64,000 nucleotides of DNA from Dyella flava (GTDB lineage Bacteria > Pseudomonadota > Gammaproteobacteria > Xanthomonadales > Rhodanobacteraceae): the NCBI RefSeq assembly GCF_016904955.1, contig NZ_JADIKE010000038.1:186001-250000 (forward strand). The letters run 5' to 3'. The position numbers and the translations under genes are program-made. Shown piece by piece: positions 9,245-18,200 of the stretch (within the stretch, counting starts at the first letter, position 1; every line of letters starts with the position of its first letter). The notes beneath the pieces were generated by a model, which did not search any database, had not been told where the DNA came from, and saw nothing but the letters and a program-made list of their open reading frames with translations.

Positions 9245-10261
9245 ATGGGTTGGGTCGACTTGCGCAGTGACACGGTAACCAAGCCGACGTCCGCCATGCG
9301 TGCGGCGATGCTTGATGCAGACGTGGGCGACGACGTCTATGGTGAAGATCCCACGGTCAATGCCTTGCAGCAGCGTCTTGCGGCAGATCTCGGTTTCGAG
9401 GCTGGGTTGTTTGTTCCCTCCGGAACCCAGTCGAATCTGCTTGCATTGATGTCCCATTGCGAGCGCGGCGACGAATACATCGTTGGTGCGGATGCGCACA
9501 CTTACAAATTCGAGGGTGGTGGCGCGGCGGTGCTGGGTTCGATTCAGCCGCAGCCGATTGCGCACGATGTGGATGGCTCCCTGCCGTTGGATAAGGTAGC
9601 CGCAGCCATCAAGCCGATCGATCCGCATTTTGCGCGCACGCGCTTGCTGGCGCTGGAAAACACCTGGCACGGACGCGTGTTGCCGATGGATTACCTGCGT
9701 GCCGCACGCGATTTCACGCGTGAGCGTGGACTTGCGCTGCACCTGGATGGCGCCCGGCTTTACAACGCGGCCGTTGCCGGCGGCGTGCCGGCGCGCGAGA
9801 TCGCTCATCATTTCGACAGCGTCTCGATCTGCCTCTCCAAAGGACTGGGCGCACCAGTCGGCTCCGTGCTGGTGGGTTCTTCAGCCTTGATCGACAAGGC
9901 ACGGCGCTGGCGCAAGGTGGCGGGTGGCGGTTGGCGCCAGGCTGGCATGTTGGCGGCGGCGTGTCTTTATGCGCTGGATCATCATGTCGCGCGGCTGGCG
10001 GAGGATCATGCGCGTGCGGCGCGGCTGGCCGAAGGCCTGCGCGATATTTCCGGCGTGAAACTGCTTGGCTTGCACACCAACATGGTGTTCGTCGATGTGC
10101 CACAGGCGCGCTTGCGCGAACTGGATGCGCATCTGCGTGCCGCTTCGGTGCGAATCAGTATTGGCTATTTGCCGACGCTGCGGCTGGTGACGCATCTGGA
10201 TGTTGATGATGCCGGCGTGGAACGCGTGATTGATGCGTTCAGGACATTCTTCGCCGCTTAG
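9245..10261 (+). CDS. ltaE: Low-specificity L-threonine aldolase
   Basis: 338 residues. A PLP-dependent fold-type I enzyme that cleaves threonine or allo-threonine to glycine and acetaldehyde. The N-terminus WVDLRSDTVTKPTSAMRAAM and the segment DVGDDVYGEDPTVNALQ are diagnostic. The PLP lysine is Lys199 in ICLSKGLGAPVGSVLVG, and the cofactor-contacting HLDGARLYNAAVA precedes it. The ATG is preceded by GAGAGAGGTGTGCC. A hairpin repeat follows the stop and separates it from the convergent phaZ. It could feed glycine to the one-carbon pathway with GlyA, encoded elsewhere in the window. Confidence 0.95.
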   Translation: MGWVDLRSDTVTKPTSAMRAAMLDADVGDDVYGEDPTVNALQQRLAADLGFEAGLFVPSGTQSNLLALMSHCERGDEYIVGADAHTYKFEGGGAAVLGSIQPQPIAHDVDGSLPLDKVAAAIKPIDPHFARTRLLALENTWHGRVLPMDYLRAARDFTRERGLALHLDGARLYNAAVAGGVPAREIAHHFDSVSICLSKGLGAPVGSVLVGSSALIDKARRWRKVAGGGWRQAGMLAAACLYALDHHVARLAEDHARAARLAEGLRDISGVKLLGLHTNMVFVDVPQARLRELDAHLRAASVRISIGYLPTLRLVTHLDVDDAGVERVIDAFRTFFAA

Positions 10262-10279
10262 CGTTGCTGCACGCTTGTT

Positions 10280-10302
10280 CCCTCTCCCCAAAGGGGAGAG
10301 GG
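10280..10302. repeat. CCCTCTCCCC hairpin element (ltaE-phaZ)
   Basis: CCCTCTCCCC, AAA, GGGGAGAGGG form a perfect 10-bp stem with a 3-nt loop between convergent ltaE and phaZ. The same element occurs at 30157, 30269 (diverged) and 51181, making it a dispersed palindrome that probably also acts as a transcription stop here. Confidence 0.8.
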
Positions 10303-10334
10303 AGTGAGTGCTTGGCTGAAAACTGCACTTGAAA

Positions 10335-11603
10335 TCAGGCCTGCTTGGCCACCAACGCCACATCCGAGCGCCGAATAAAATCGCGCACCTGCGGATACAC
10401 CACCTCGCGCCAGCGGCGACCGCTAAAGATGCCGTAGTGACCAGCACCCTCAATCACCTTATGCGCACGGCGCGTTGACGGAATGCCGGTGCACAGATCG
10501 TGCGCCGCTTCCGTCTGGCCGATACCGGAGATATCGTCCAGTTCGCCTTCAATGGTCAGCAGGCTGGTGCGCTTGATCGCGGCCGGATTTACCCGCTCGC
10601 CATTTACGTCCCATAGACCGCGCGGCAGCAGGAACTGCTGGAACACGGCGTTGATCGTGTCGAGGTAATACTCGGCGGGCATGTCCAGCACGGCGTTGTA
10701 TTCGTCGTAGAACTTGCGGTGTGCCTGCGCATCGTCCAGATCGCCGCGCAACAGATTGAGATAGAAATCCCAGTGCGAGTTGAAGTGGCGGTTCGGATTC
10801 ATGGCAATGAACCCGGCGTGCTGCAGAAAGCCGGGATAGACCTCGCGGCCATGGCCCGGATAGTTGGTCGGCACGGTGTGGATCACGTTGCCCTTGAACC
10901 AGCTCAGCGGTTGCGTCATAGCCAGGTTGTTGACCTGGGTCGGGCTGCGGCGCGGATCGATCGGGCCGCCCATCATGGTCATGCTGCGTGGCGTGACTTC
11001 ACCGCGCGATGCCATCAGCGAGATCGCCGCCAGCACCGGCACGGTGGGCTGACACACCGAGATCACGTGCAGCGATTCTGCGCCGATGTGGCGGATGAAT
11101 TGCTCGATGGTCGCGACGTAATCGTCCAGATGGAACGGACCGGCCGCGGCCGGGATCATGCGCGCATCGATCCAGTCGGTGATGTACACCTTATGGTCGA
11201 TCAGCAGCGTACGCACCGTGTCGCGCAGCAGCGTGGCGTGATGGCCCGACAGTGGCGCCACCACCAATACCACCGGCTCGTTCTTCATCTTCTCGATGGT
11301 TGCCGGGTCGTCGCTGAAGCGCTTGAAGCGGCGGAGCTGGCAGAACGGGGTTTCCAGATCCACGCGCTCGACGATGGCGATCTGGTTGCCCTGGGGATTG
11401 GTGATGCTGTGGATGTCGAACGAGGGTTTCTCGTAGTCCTTGCCCAGGCGGTAGATCAGCTCATAGCCGGCTGCCGCGCGCTGAGCGCCCGGTAGCTGGG
11501 CCAGCGGACTGCTGGGATCGGTAAGCATGCGGGCGCTGGCTTCGGCGTAGTAACTGAGCGGGCCGAGGAAGGCGCGTTGCCATTCGTGAATTTGATAAAG
11601 CAT
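10335..11603 (-). CDS. phaZ: Intracellular polyhydroxyalkanoate depolymerase PhaZ
   Basis: 422 residues, full length for the intracellular PHB depolymerase family. It degrades stored polyhydroxybutyrate granules in the cytoplasm. The N-terminus MLYQIHEWQRAFLGPLSYYA is characteristic. The alpha/beta-hydrolase nucleophile is a cysteine, Cys184 in LHVISVCQPTVPVL, as in this family. KVYITDWIDARMIP and the C-terminal VIEGAGHYGIFSGRRW (catalytic His region) complete the fold. There is no signal peptide. No phaC or phasin gene is in the window, so the polymer-synthesis genes are elsewhere. The 168-bp AT-richer region upstream probably holds its promoter. Confidence 0.94.
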   Translation of the reverse strand: MLYQIHEWQRAFLGPLSYYAEASARMLTDPSSPLAQLPGAQRAAAGYELIYRLGKDYEKPSFDIHSITNPQGNQIAIVERVDLETPFCQLRRFKRFSDDPATIEKMKNEPVVLVVAPLSGHHATLLRDTVRTLLIDHKVYITDWIDARMIPAAAGPFHLDDYVATIEQFIRHIGAESLHVISVCQPTVPVLAAISLMASRGEVTPRSMTMMGGPIDPRRSPTQVNNLAMTQPLSWFKGNVIHTVPTNYPGHGREVYPGFLQHAGFIAMNPNRHFNSHWDFYLNLLRGDLDDAQAHRKFYDEYNAVLDMPAEYYLDTINAVFQQFLLPRGLWDVNGERVNPAAIKRTSLLTIEGELDDISGIGQTEAAHDLCTGIPSTRRAHKVIEGAGHYGIFSGRRWREVVYPQVRDFIRRSDVALVAKQA

Positions 11604-11771
11604 GGCGGCAGACCGGGGGTTCTTCTAAAGCTGCATGATAGCTCGTTATGAGCCCGAATTGCTGCGCTGCGACAGATTGTTGATGTCTTTCAAATCAAAG
11701 ACTTGTAAATCAACGACTTGCTAATTCGGGATCGTCCTAAGTGTTATTAGACGCCAGAAGCCCGCGAATAT

Positions 11772-12272
11772 TTATAGGACTAGCCGGATTTCTGTCCCCG
11801 CCGCAAGGTCATGCAGGGCACGGCGACGTGGGGCAAACAGGGCCGTCGCAAACCAGGCCACCCAACCGCCGGCGACCGCCCAGAGCGCCGTCTTCAGGCC
11901 GAGCGCCGGCGCCAGCAGCAGGAGCAGCAAGGGCAGGGCAGCGACCAGCACGCGGACCAGGGCCTGCCGGGCGGAGATCCGCCCGCCGTCGCCGGCAGTG
12001 ACCCGAATGCGCCAGGGCCGCATGCCCAGGGTCTGGCCGCCGCGCAGCCACGACACTACGAAATAGGCTGCCACCACCACGGCTTGTAGCGGCTGGTACC
12101 ACCAGGCGATATGCACCTGTGAGCCGGTAGTAATCAACTGGCCACGGGTGGCCAGTTGGCAAAGCAAGCCCACCACCATCACGATCGCGAGCGTCGCGAC
12201 CAGGTCATAGACCAGGGCGATCAGCCGCCGCCACAGTGGGCAAATCACATCCATCGTCGTCGCTTGGGTCAT
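11772..12272 (-). CDS. RDD-family membrane protein
   Basis: 166 residues from ATG 12272 (MTQATTMDVICPLWRRL). An upstream ATG at 12326 would push the start past the divergent xerD start, so the shorter form is preferred. The RDD pattern is visible: Arg in CPLWRRLIALVYDL with its Asp, then QTLGMRPWRIRV and a C-terminal RRRALHDLAAGTEI. Three to four hydrophobic spans occur (LVATLAIVMVVGLLCQLA, PLQAVVVAAYFVVSWL, VAALPLLLLLLAPALGL). RDD proteins are of unclear function; some act in ion exchange. It is divergent from xerD with 26-44 bp between the starts. Confidence 0.85.
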   Translation of the reverse strand: MTQATTMDVICPLWRRLIALVYDLVATLAIVMVVGLLCQLATRGQLITTGSQVHIAWWYQPLQAVVVAAYFVVSWLRGGQTLGMRPWRIRVTAGDGGRISARQALVRVLVAALPLLLLLLAPALGLKTALWAVAGGWVAWFATALFAPRRRALHDLAAGTEIRLVL

Positions 12273-12316
12273 CGGATAGCTTGCAAGGCGCCTGCGCAAT
12301 GCCCAGCATCGTGCGC

Positions 12317-13258
12317 ATGAAAGCAAGCACCCGTAAAGAGCAAGTCAGTCAGGAAGGCCAGGCCGGTGTCGCCGAAGCCGACGCGCAGGAGATCGCCGCC
12401 TTCGTCGAACGGGTCTGGTCCGAGGATGGTTTGGCCCAGCGCACGCTCGATGCCTATCGGCAGGACCTGGAGACGTTGGCGCGTTGGCTGGCGGCGCGCG
12501 GACGAAACCTGCGCAACGCACAGCGCGAAGATCTGTCGGCTTTTCATGGGGCGCAGCCGGTGGCGGTGCGCTCGATGGCCCGGCGCCAATCGGCCTTCCG
12601 CCGCTTTTATGCGTCGCTGGCGCGCAACGAGCCCGGTTTCGATGATCCAACCCTGCTGATCGAGCGTCCCAAAATGCCGCGCAGCCTGCCCAAGGCGCTG
12701 GCGGAACGGGAGATCGAAGCGCTGCTCGACTCCCCCGATGCAAGCACCATGCTGGGGCTGCGCGACCGGGCGATGTTCGAACTGATGTACGCCTCGGGTT
12801 TGCGCGTGTCCGAACTGGTGGAATTGCCGCTGGCCGCGTTGAATCCTCGCCAGGGTGTATTGCGGGTGACCGGCAAGGGCGGCAAGGACCGGCTGGTGCC
12901 AGTCGGCGAGGTAGCGCTGGAGCGTATTCAGGCCTACCTGGCCGAGGTACGTCCGGTGCTTGCCAAGGGCAGGCAGCCCGCCGCGCTGTTTCTGAGCAAA
13001 CGCGGTGAGGGCATGACCCGCCAGATGTTCTGGACGCTGGTGAAACGCTATGCCACATCGGTCGGCATCAACGCCAAGCGCATTTCGCCGCACGTGTTGC
13101 GGCATTCCTTTGCCACCCATCTGTTGAACCACGGTGCGGATCTGCGTGCTCTGCAGATGTTGCTGGGGCACAGCGTCCTGAGCACCACGCAAATTTATAC
13201 GTTGGTGGCCAAGGAAGGTCTGAAGCGTTTGCATGCCCAACATCACCCGCGTGGGTGA
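12317..13258 (+). CDS. xerD: Site-specific tyrosine recombinase XerD
   Basis: 313 residues from ATG 12317, with an alternative ATG at 12299. XerD with XerC resolves chromosome dimers at dif under FtsK control. The N-terminal SAM-like core-binding domain (FVERVWSEDGLAQRTLDAY) is followed by the catalytic domain. This contains Arg163 in ASGLRVSELVEL, the beta-hairpin Lys in TGKGGKDRLVPV, the HVLRHSFATHLL box, LLGHSVLSTTQIY with nucleophile Tyr294, and the C-terminal tail HAQHHPRG. The match is to XerD rather than a phage integrase, because length, tail and genomic setting (next to dsbC) are those of the housekeeping enzyme. Confidence 0.95.
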   Translation: MKASTRKEQVSQEGQAGVAEADAQEIAAFVERVWSEDGLAQRTLDAYRQDLETLARWLAARGRNLRNAQREDLSAFHGAQPVAVRSMARRQSAFRRFYASLARNEPGFDDPTLLIERPKMPRSLPKALAEREIEALLDSPDASTMLGLRDRAMFELMYASGLRVSELVELPLAALNPRQGVLRVTGKGGKDRLVPVGEVALERIQAYLAEVRPVLAKGRQPAALFLSKRGEGMTRQMFWTLVKRYATSVGINAKRISPHVLRHSFATHLLNHGADLRALQMLLGHSVLSTTQIYTLVAKEGLKRLHAQHHPRG

Positions 13259-13377
13259 TGGTTGTTCGCGCATGGAATTTGGTGACCGGTTGAGCAGCCC
13301 TTTACAGCCGGTATGCGATACTTCACGCCTCTAACGGCCTGTGATTTCGCACGGCGCCGGCTTGCAGTGAGGTTGTG

Positions 13378-14163
13378 ATGTCGAAGAAGTTCTGGTTGAT
13401 GCTTTGCGCTGGTGCACTGGCCATCCATGCCGGCGCCAGCATGGCCCAGGCTGCTGTTTCAACGCCGCCGCCAGCCGCCAACACACCTGAAAACACCGTG
13501 CGGCAGACGATTCTCCGGCTTGTGCCCAAGGCGCAGATCGATCAGATTACGCCCGCGCCCATGCCCGGGTTTTATCAGGTGATCGCTTCCGGCCATCTGG
13601 TTTATGTCAGTACCGATGGCAAGTATGTAATGAATGGCGACCTGATCGATGGCGTCAAAGGCGTGAGCCTGACCGACGATGCCTGGGCCAGCTATCGCAA
13701 GACGGAACTGGCCAAGGTGCCGGTCACCGACCGTATCGTATTTGCGCCGAAGAATCCGAAGTACACGGTGACAGTGTTCACTGACGTGACCTGTCCCTAT
13801 TGCCGCGTGCTGCATCAGCAGATCGACGCATTCAACAAGGAAGGCATCGCGGTGCAGTACCTGGCCTGGCCGCGCAGCGGTGTGATTGGCGAGGACGGCA
13901 AGCCCACCCAGACCTACAACGAGATGGTGTCGATCTGGTGCGCTTCGGATCGCAATGAGGCGTTCACAGCCGCCAAGAAAGGACATGACCCCAAGCCGGC
14001 CACCTGCAACAACCCGGTCAAGGATCAGTTCGACCTCGGCTTGAAGCTGGGCGTGACCGGTACGCCGGCCGTCTATGCCGAGGACGGGACCCAGATCGGT
14101 GGTTACCTGTCGCCGGCCGAGATGCTGGAAGCGGTGCAGGAGCACTCTACGACGGGTGGTTGA
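13378..14163 (+). CDS. dsbC: DsbC-like thiol:disulfide interchange protein
   Basis: 261 residues from ATG 13378 (a GTG lies just before it). A signal peptide (FWLMLCAGALAIHAGASMAQ) directs it to the periplasm. The N-terminal dimerisation domain (VRQTILRLVPKAQIDQITP, GHLVYVSTDGKYVMNGDLID) precedes a thioredoxin fold with active site Cys139-Pro-Tyr-Cys142 in FTDVTCPYCRVLHQQ. The cis-proline loop is GVTGTPAVYAEDG. DsbC isomerises wrong disulfides in exported proteins. It directly precedes an exported DNA ligase and follows xerD, the usual xerD-dsbC neighbourhood. Confidence 0.93.
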   Translation: MSKKFWLMLCAGALAIHAGASMAQAAVSTPPPAANTPENTVRQTILRLVPKAQIDQITPAPMPGFYQVIASGHLVYVSTDGKYVMNGDLIDGVKGVSLTDDAWASYRKTELAKVPVTDRIVFAPKNPKYTVTVFTDVTCPYCRVLHQQIDAFNKEGIAVQYLAWPRSGVIGEDGKPTQTYNEMVSIWCASDRNEAFTAAKKGHDPKPATCNNPVKDQFDLGLKLGVTGTPAVYAEDGTQIGGYLSPAEMLEAVQEHSTTGG

Positions 14164-14261
14164 CCGATCGTTTCATCCCTGACACCTCCCCACAATGCGT
14201 TCGTGTTCGCGCCGCTGTTCAAACCAGCCGGCGCGCGCCACTCACACGCAGGGAGGTGTTT

Positions 14262-15125
14262 ATGCGAAAGCCTTTGCGACCGGCAAGCGCGCTTTGCGTT
14301 CTGCCGCTTCTGATCGGACTCGTCGGCCATCCGGTTTACGCCGTCAGTGCTACGCCGTCGCCGGTGATGTTGGCGAACGTCTATCACCCGGGTGTTGCAC
14401 TGGGCGATTACTGGGTCAGTGAAAAATACGATGGTGTGCGCGGCTATTGGGATGGCGAAAAACTGCTCAGCCGCAGCGGTGCCGTGATCCCGGCACCGGC
14501 ATGGTTCACCGCAAACTGGCCCAGAACCCCGATGGATGGCGAGCTCTGGGCCGGGCGTGGCCAGTTCGAACTGGCCTCCGGCACCGTTCGCCAGCAGCCG
14601 GCCAGTGATGAGGCCTGGCGTCATATCCGCTACATGGTGTTCGATGTGCCTGGACAGCCGGGAACTTTCGATCAGCGCATCCCGGTGCTGCAACGGCAGG
14701 TAGCCAGGCTGGACCTGCCCTGGGTGCAGGCGGTGAGGCAGTTCAAGGTCGCTGACGAAGCCGAATTGAAGCGGCGGATGGATGACGTGGTGCGCGGCGG
14801 CGGTGAGGGCCTGGTCCTGCATCGCGGCGCATCGCTCTATCACGCCGGGCGCAACGGCGATCTGCTCAAGTTCAAACCCTATGACGATGCCGAGGCCAAG
14901 GTGGTGGGTTATGCGCCCGGCAAGGGCAAGTACGACGGCATGATGGGCGCGTTGCTGGTGGAAATGCCCGATGGCACACGTTTTCGTATCGGTACGGGTT
15001 TCACCGATGAGCAGCGCCGCAACCCACCACCCGTGGGCAGCCTGGTGACGTACCGCTACCAGGGCACGACAGCCGGCTGCAAGCCGCGTTTTGCGCGCTT
15101 CATGCGGACTCACGAAGAGCTTTAA
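14262..15125 (+). CDS. Signal-peptide-bearing ATP-dependent DNA ligase (Lig E type)
   Basis: 287 residues from ATG 14262, chosen because GGGAGGTG precedes it and the next residues form a signal peptide (RPASALCVLPLLIGLVG, ending VYAVSA). The nucleotidyl-transfer motif I is SEKYDGVRGYWDG with the adenylated Lys55. Motif III/IIIa is MVFDVPGQPG, motif IV EGLVLHRGAS, motif V LLKFKPYDDAEAKVVGY. A small OB domain follows (GALLVEMPDGTRFRIG). Minimal ligases of this type are found in Gram-negative bacteria and the leader implies a periplasmic location, possibly linked to DNA uptake. It begins about 100 bp after dsbC. Confidence 0.88.
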   Translation: MRKPLRPASALCVLPLLIGLVGHPVYAVSATPSPVMLANVYHPGVALGDYWVSEKYDGVRGYWDGEKLLSRSGAVIPAPAWFTANWPRTPMDGELWAGRGQFELASGTVRQQPASDEAWRHIRYMVFDVPGQPGTFDQRIPVLQRQVARLDLPWVQAVRQFKVADEAELKRRMDDVVRGGGEGLVLHRGASLYHAGRNGDLLKFKPYDDAEAKVVGYAPGKGKYDGMMGALLVEMPDGTRFRIGTGFTDEQRRNPPPVGSLVTYRYQGTTAGCKPRFARFMRTHEEL

Positions 15126-15250
15126 AGCAAGGGTTGACGGCAGGGCATGCTTGGTCGGTGCTGCTGCCATCGGCCTGATTCGTGCCCATCGGTCTGAGGG
15201 GATGTTCCCCGAGGACATTCTCGAAGCGGGCGGTCGCAGCGCCGCTAAGG

Positions 15251-15256
15251 TACAAT
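15251..15256 (+). promoter_or_regulatory. Possible -10 element upstream of purL
   Basis: TACAAT lies 35 bp before the purL ATG in the 165-bp gap after the ligase gene. No convincing -35 hexamer is found 16-18 bp upstream, so only the -10 is offered. No PurR-type operator was recognised. Confidence 0.3.
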
Positions 15257-15290
15257 ACGGCGCTCCACCGCTTAGCGCCTTTTCCCCCGC

Positions 15291-18200
15291 ATGATCGCAC
15301 TCGACGGGCAGAGCGCCCTCTCGCCTTTTCGTCTGGAACGCCTCAACGCCCGCCTGGATGCCTTGCATCGTGGCGTCAAAGTGCAGGCTTCCTGGTTTGT
15401 CTACTTCATCGACGCCGCGGCCATGCCCGAAGGCGAGCAGCATACGCAGCTGCTGGAAGCGCTGGAGGCCAAAGATGGCCGGCCCCAGCCCGCATCGCTG
15501 TGGGTGGTGCCGCGTCTGGGCACCATTTCGCCGTGGTCCAGCAAGGCTACCGATATCCTGCATGGCGCCGGTTTCAACGTGCGCCGGGTTGAGCGTGGCC
15601 TGGCTTGGCAGGTAAGCGGGCTGCCTGCTGCGGGTGATGCCGCTTACAAGGATGTGTTGGGCGTGCTGCACGACGCGATGACGCAGTCGGTGCTGGCCAG
15701 CCTCGGTCAGGCACAGGGTTTGTTCCTGGGCGGCAAGCCCGGCGACCTGGTCCATGTGGCGCTCGGTGCCGATCCGCGCACCGCGCTCGCCAAGGCGAAT
15801 GCCGAACTGGGTCTGGCCCTGGCCGATGACGAGATTGAATACCTCGCCGAGCGCTACGCCGAACTGGGGCGCGATCCGACTGACGCGGAACTCTTCATGT
15901 TCGCGCAGGCCAACTCGGAGCATTGCCGCCACAAGGTCTTCAACGCGAGCTGGACGCTGGATGGCGAGGCGCAGGACAAGAGCCTGTTCGCCATGATCAA
16001 GAACACGCACCAGCATTCTCCCGCGCATACGCTGTCCGCCTACAAGGACAACGCAGCGGTGATCGAAGGCAACACCGGCAAACGTTTCGTCAGTGGCGCC
16101 GATGGCGTCTGGCGTGCCAGCGAAGAGCGCATCGATTACGCCATCAAGGTGGAAACGCATAACCATCCCACCGCGATTGCGCCGTGGCCCGGTGCCGCGA
16201 CCGGTGCAGGTGGCGAAATCCGCGACGAGGGCGCGACCGGCCGCGGCGCCAAGCCGAAGGCTGGCCTGACCGGTTTTTCCGTGTCGGACCTGCGCATTCC
16301 CGGTTATCCGCAGCCGTGGGAAGTGGATCGCCCGCTGCCGCCGCGCATGGCCAGCGCTTTTGAAATCATGCGCGATGGTCCGCTCGGCTCCGCTGCGTTC
16401 AACAACGAATTCGGTCGTCCGTGTCTGGGCGGCTACTTCCGCACCTACGAACATGAAACCGGCGAAGCCGGCGTACGCCGCGGCTATGACAAACCGATCA
16501 TGATCGCCGGCGGTCTCGCCAACATCCGTCGCGAACACGTGCAGAAGCGCGAGGTGCAACCCGGTCAGGCGGTGATCGTGCTGGGTGGTCCGGCCATGCT
16601 GATCGGCCTGGGTGGTGGCGCAGCGTCGTCGGTGGCTTCCGGTGCGTCGAGCGCAGAACTCGATTTTGCCTCCGTGCAGCGTGACAACGCCGAAATGGAG
16701 CGCCGCTGCCAGCAAGTGATCGATGCCTGCTGGTCGCGTGGCGATCAGAATCCGATCGTCAGCATCCACGACGTGGGCGCGGGCGGCTTGTCCAACGCCA
16801 TCCCCGAACTGCTCAACGATGCCGGCGTAGGCGGCGACATCGATCTGTCGAAAGTGCCTTGTGACGATCCGTCGCTGTCACCGATGCAGGTATGGAGCAA
16901 CGAATCGCAGGAACGCTATGTGCTGGCGATCGCCACGGCGGATCTGCCGGAGTTCGAGGCGTATTGCAAACGCGAGCGCTGTCCTTACGCCGTGGTCGGC
17001 CATGCCACGCAGGAGCGTGTGTTGCGCGTTACCGATCCGCGCCGTGATCTCACGGTGATCGATCTGCCGATGGATGTGTTGTTCGGCAAACCACCGCGCA
17101 TGCATCGCGATGCCAAGCGCATCAAGCCACGCATCGACCTGGTGCCGGATCTCAGCGGCATCGCCATGGAAGAAGCGCTGATGCGCGTGTTGCGCCTGCC
17201 GACGGTCGGCAGCAAGAGCTTCCTGATCACCATCGGCGACCGTACCGTGGGTGGCCTTTGCGCACGCGATCCAATGGTCGGCCCGTGGCAGGTGCCGGTG
17301 GCCGATTGCGCAGTCACGCTGCTCGATTTCGACGGCTACCAGGGCGAAGCGATGGCGATGGCCGAACGCGCGCCGGTGGCCCTGCTCAATAGTGCCGATG
17401 CCGCGCGTCTGGCGGTCGGCGAAGCCATTACCAATCTCGCCGCGGCGCCGATCGACAATCTGGGTGAGATCCGTCTTTCCGCCAACTGGATGGCGGCGGT
17501 CAATCATCCGGGCGAAGACGCCGCGCTGTTCGAAGCGGTCAAGGCCGTGGGCATGGAGCTGTGTCCGGAGCTGGATATTTCCATTCCGGTAGGCAAGGAC
17601 TCACTGTCCATGCAAACCGTGTGGAAGGATGGCGATACGCCGCAGCGCACGGTTGCGCCGGTGTCGCTGGTCATCACCGGTTTTGCGCGTGTCGGCGATG
17701 TGCGTCGTACGCTCACGCCGCAGTTGCGGCTTGATCGTGGCGATTCCGATCTGTGGTTGATCGATCTGGGGGCTGGTCGCGCGCGTCTTGGCGGTTCGTG
17801 CCTGACGCAGGTGTTCAATCGCGGCGGTGGCGTGCCGCCGGATCTCGACGATGCCAAGCGCCTGAAAGCGCTGTTCGACCTCGTGCAGGAAGCGAATCGC
17901 AGCGGCTTGTTGCTGGCTTATCACGACCGCTCCGACGGCGGCGTCATCGTCACGTTGCTGGAGATGGCTTTTGCCGGACACTGCGGTCTGGAAATCACCC
18001 TGGACGGCTGGGGCGAGCCCACCCTGCGCGCATTGTTCAACGAAGAACTCGGCGCAGTGCTGCAAGTGACCACGGCCAATCGCGAAGCTTTCGAAGCCTT
18101 GCTGGTGAAGCATGGCCTGGCCGGCATGACCAGCCGCATCGGCCGTCCGAAGGAAAAACTCGGCATCAAGTTGTTCCTCAGTGGCGAGACGCTGTTCAAG

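Noticed and set aside
14103..16769. 888-codon open frame on the minus strand across the ligase gene and purL
   Set aside because: It is antisense to two well-supported genes, shows no recognisable domain, is rich in His, Arg and Gln as expected from mirrored GC-rich codons, and has no credible ribosome site.
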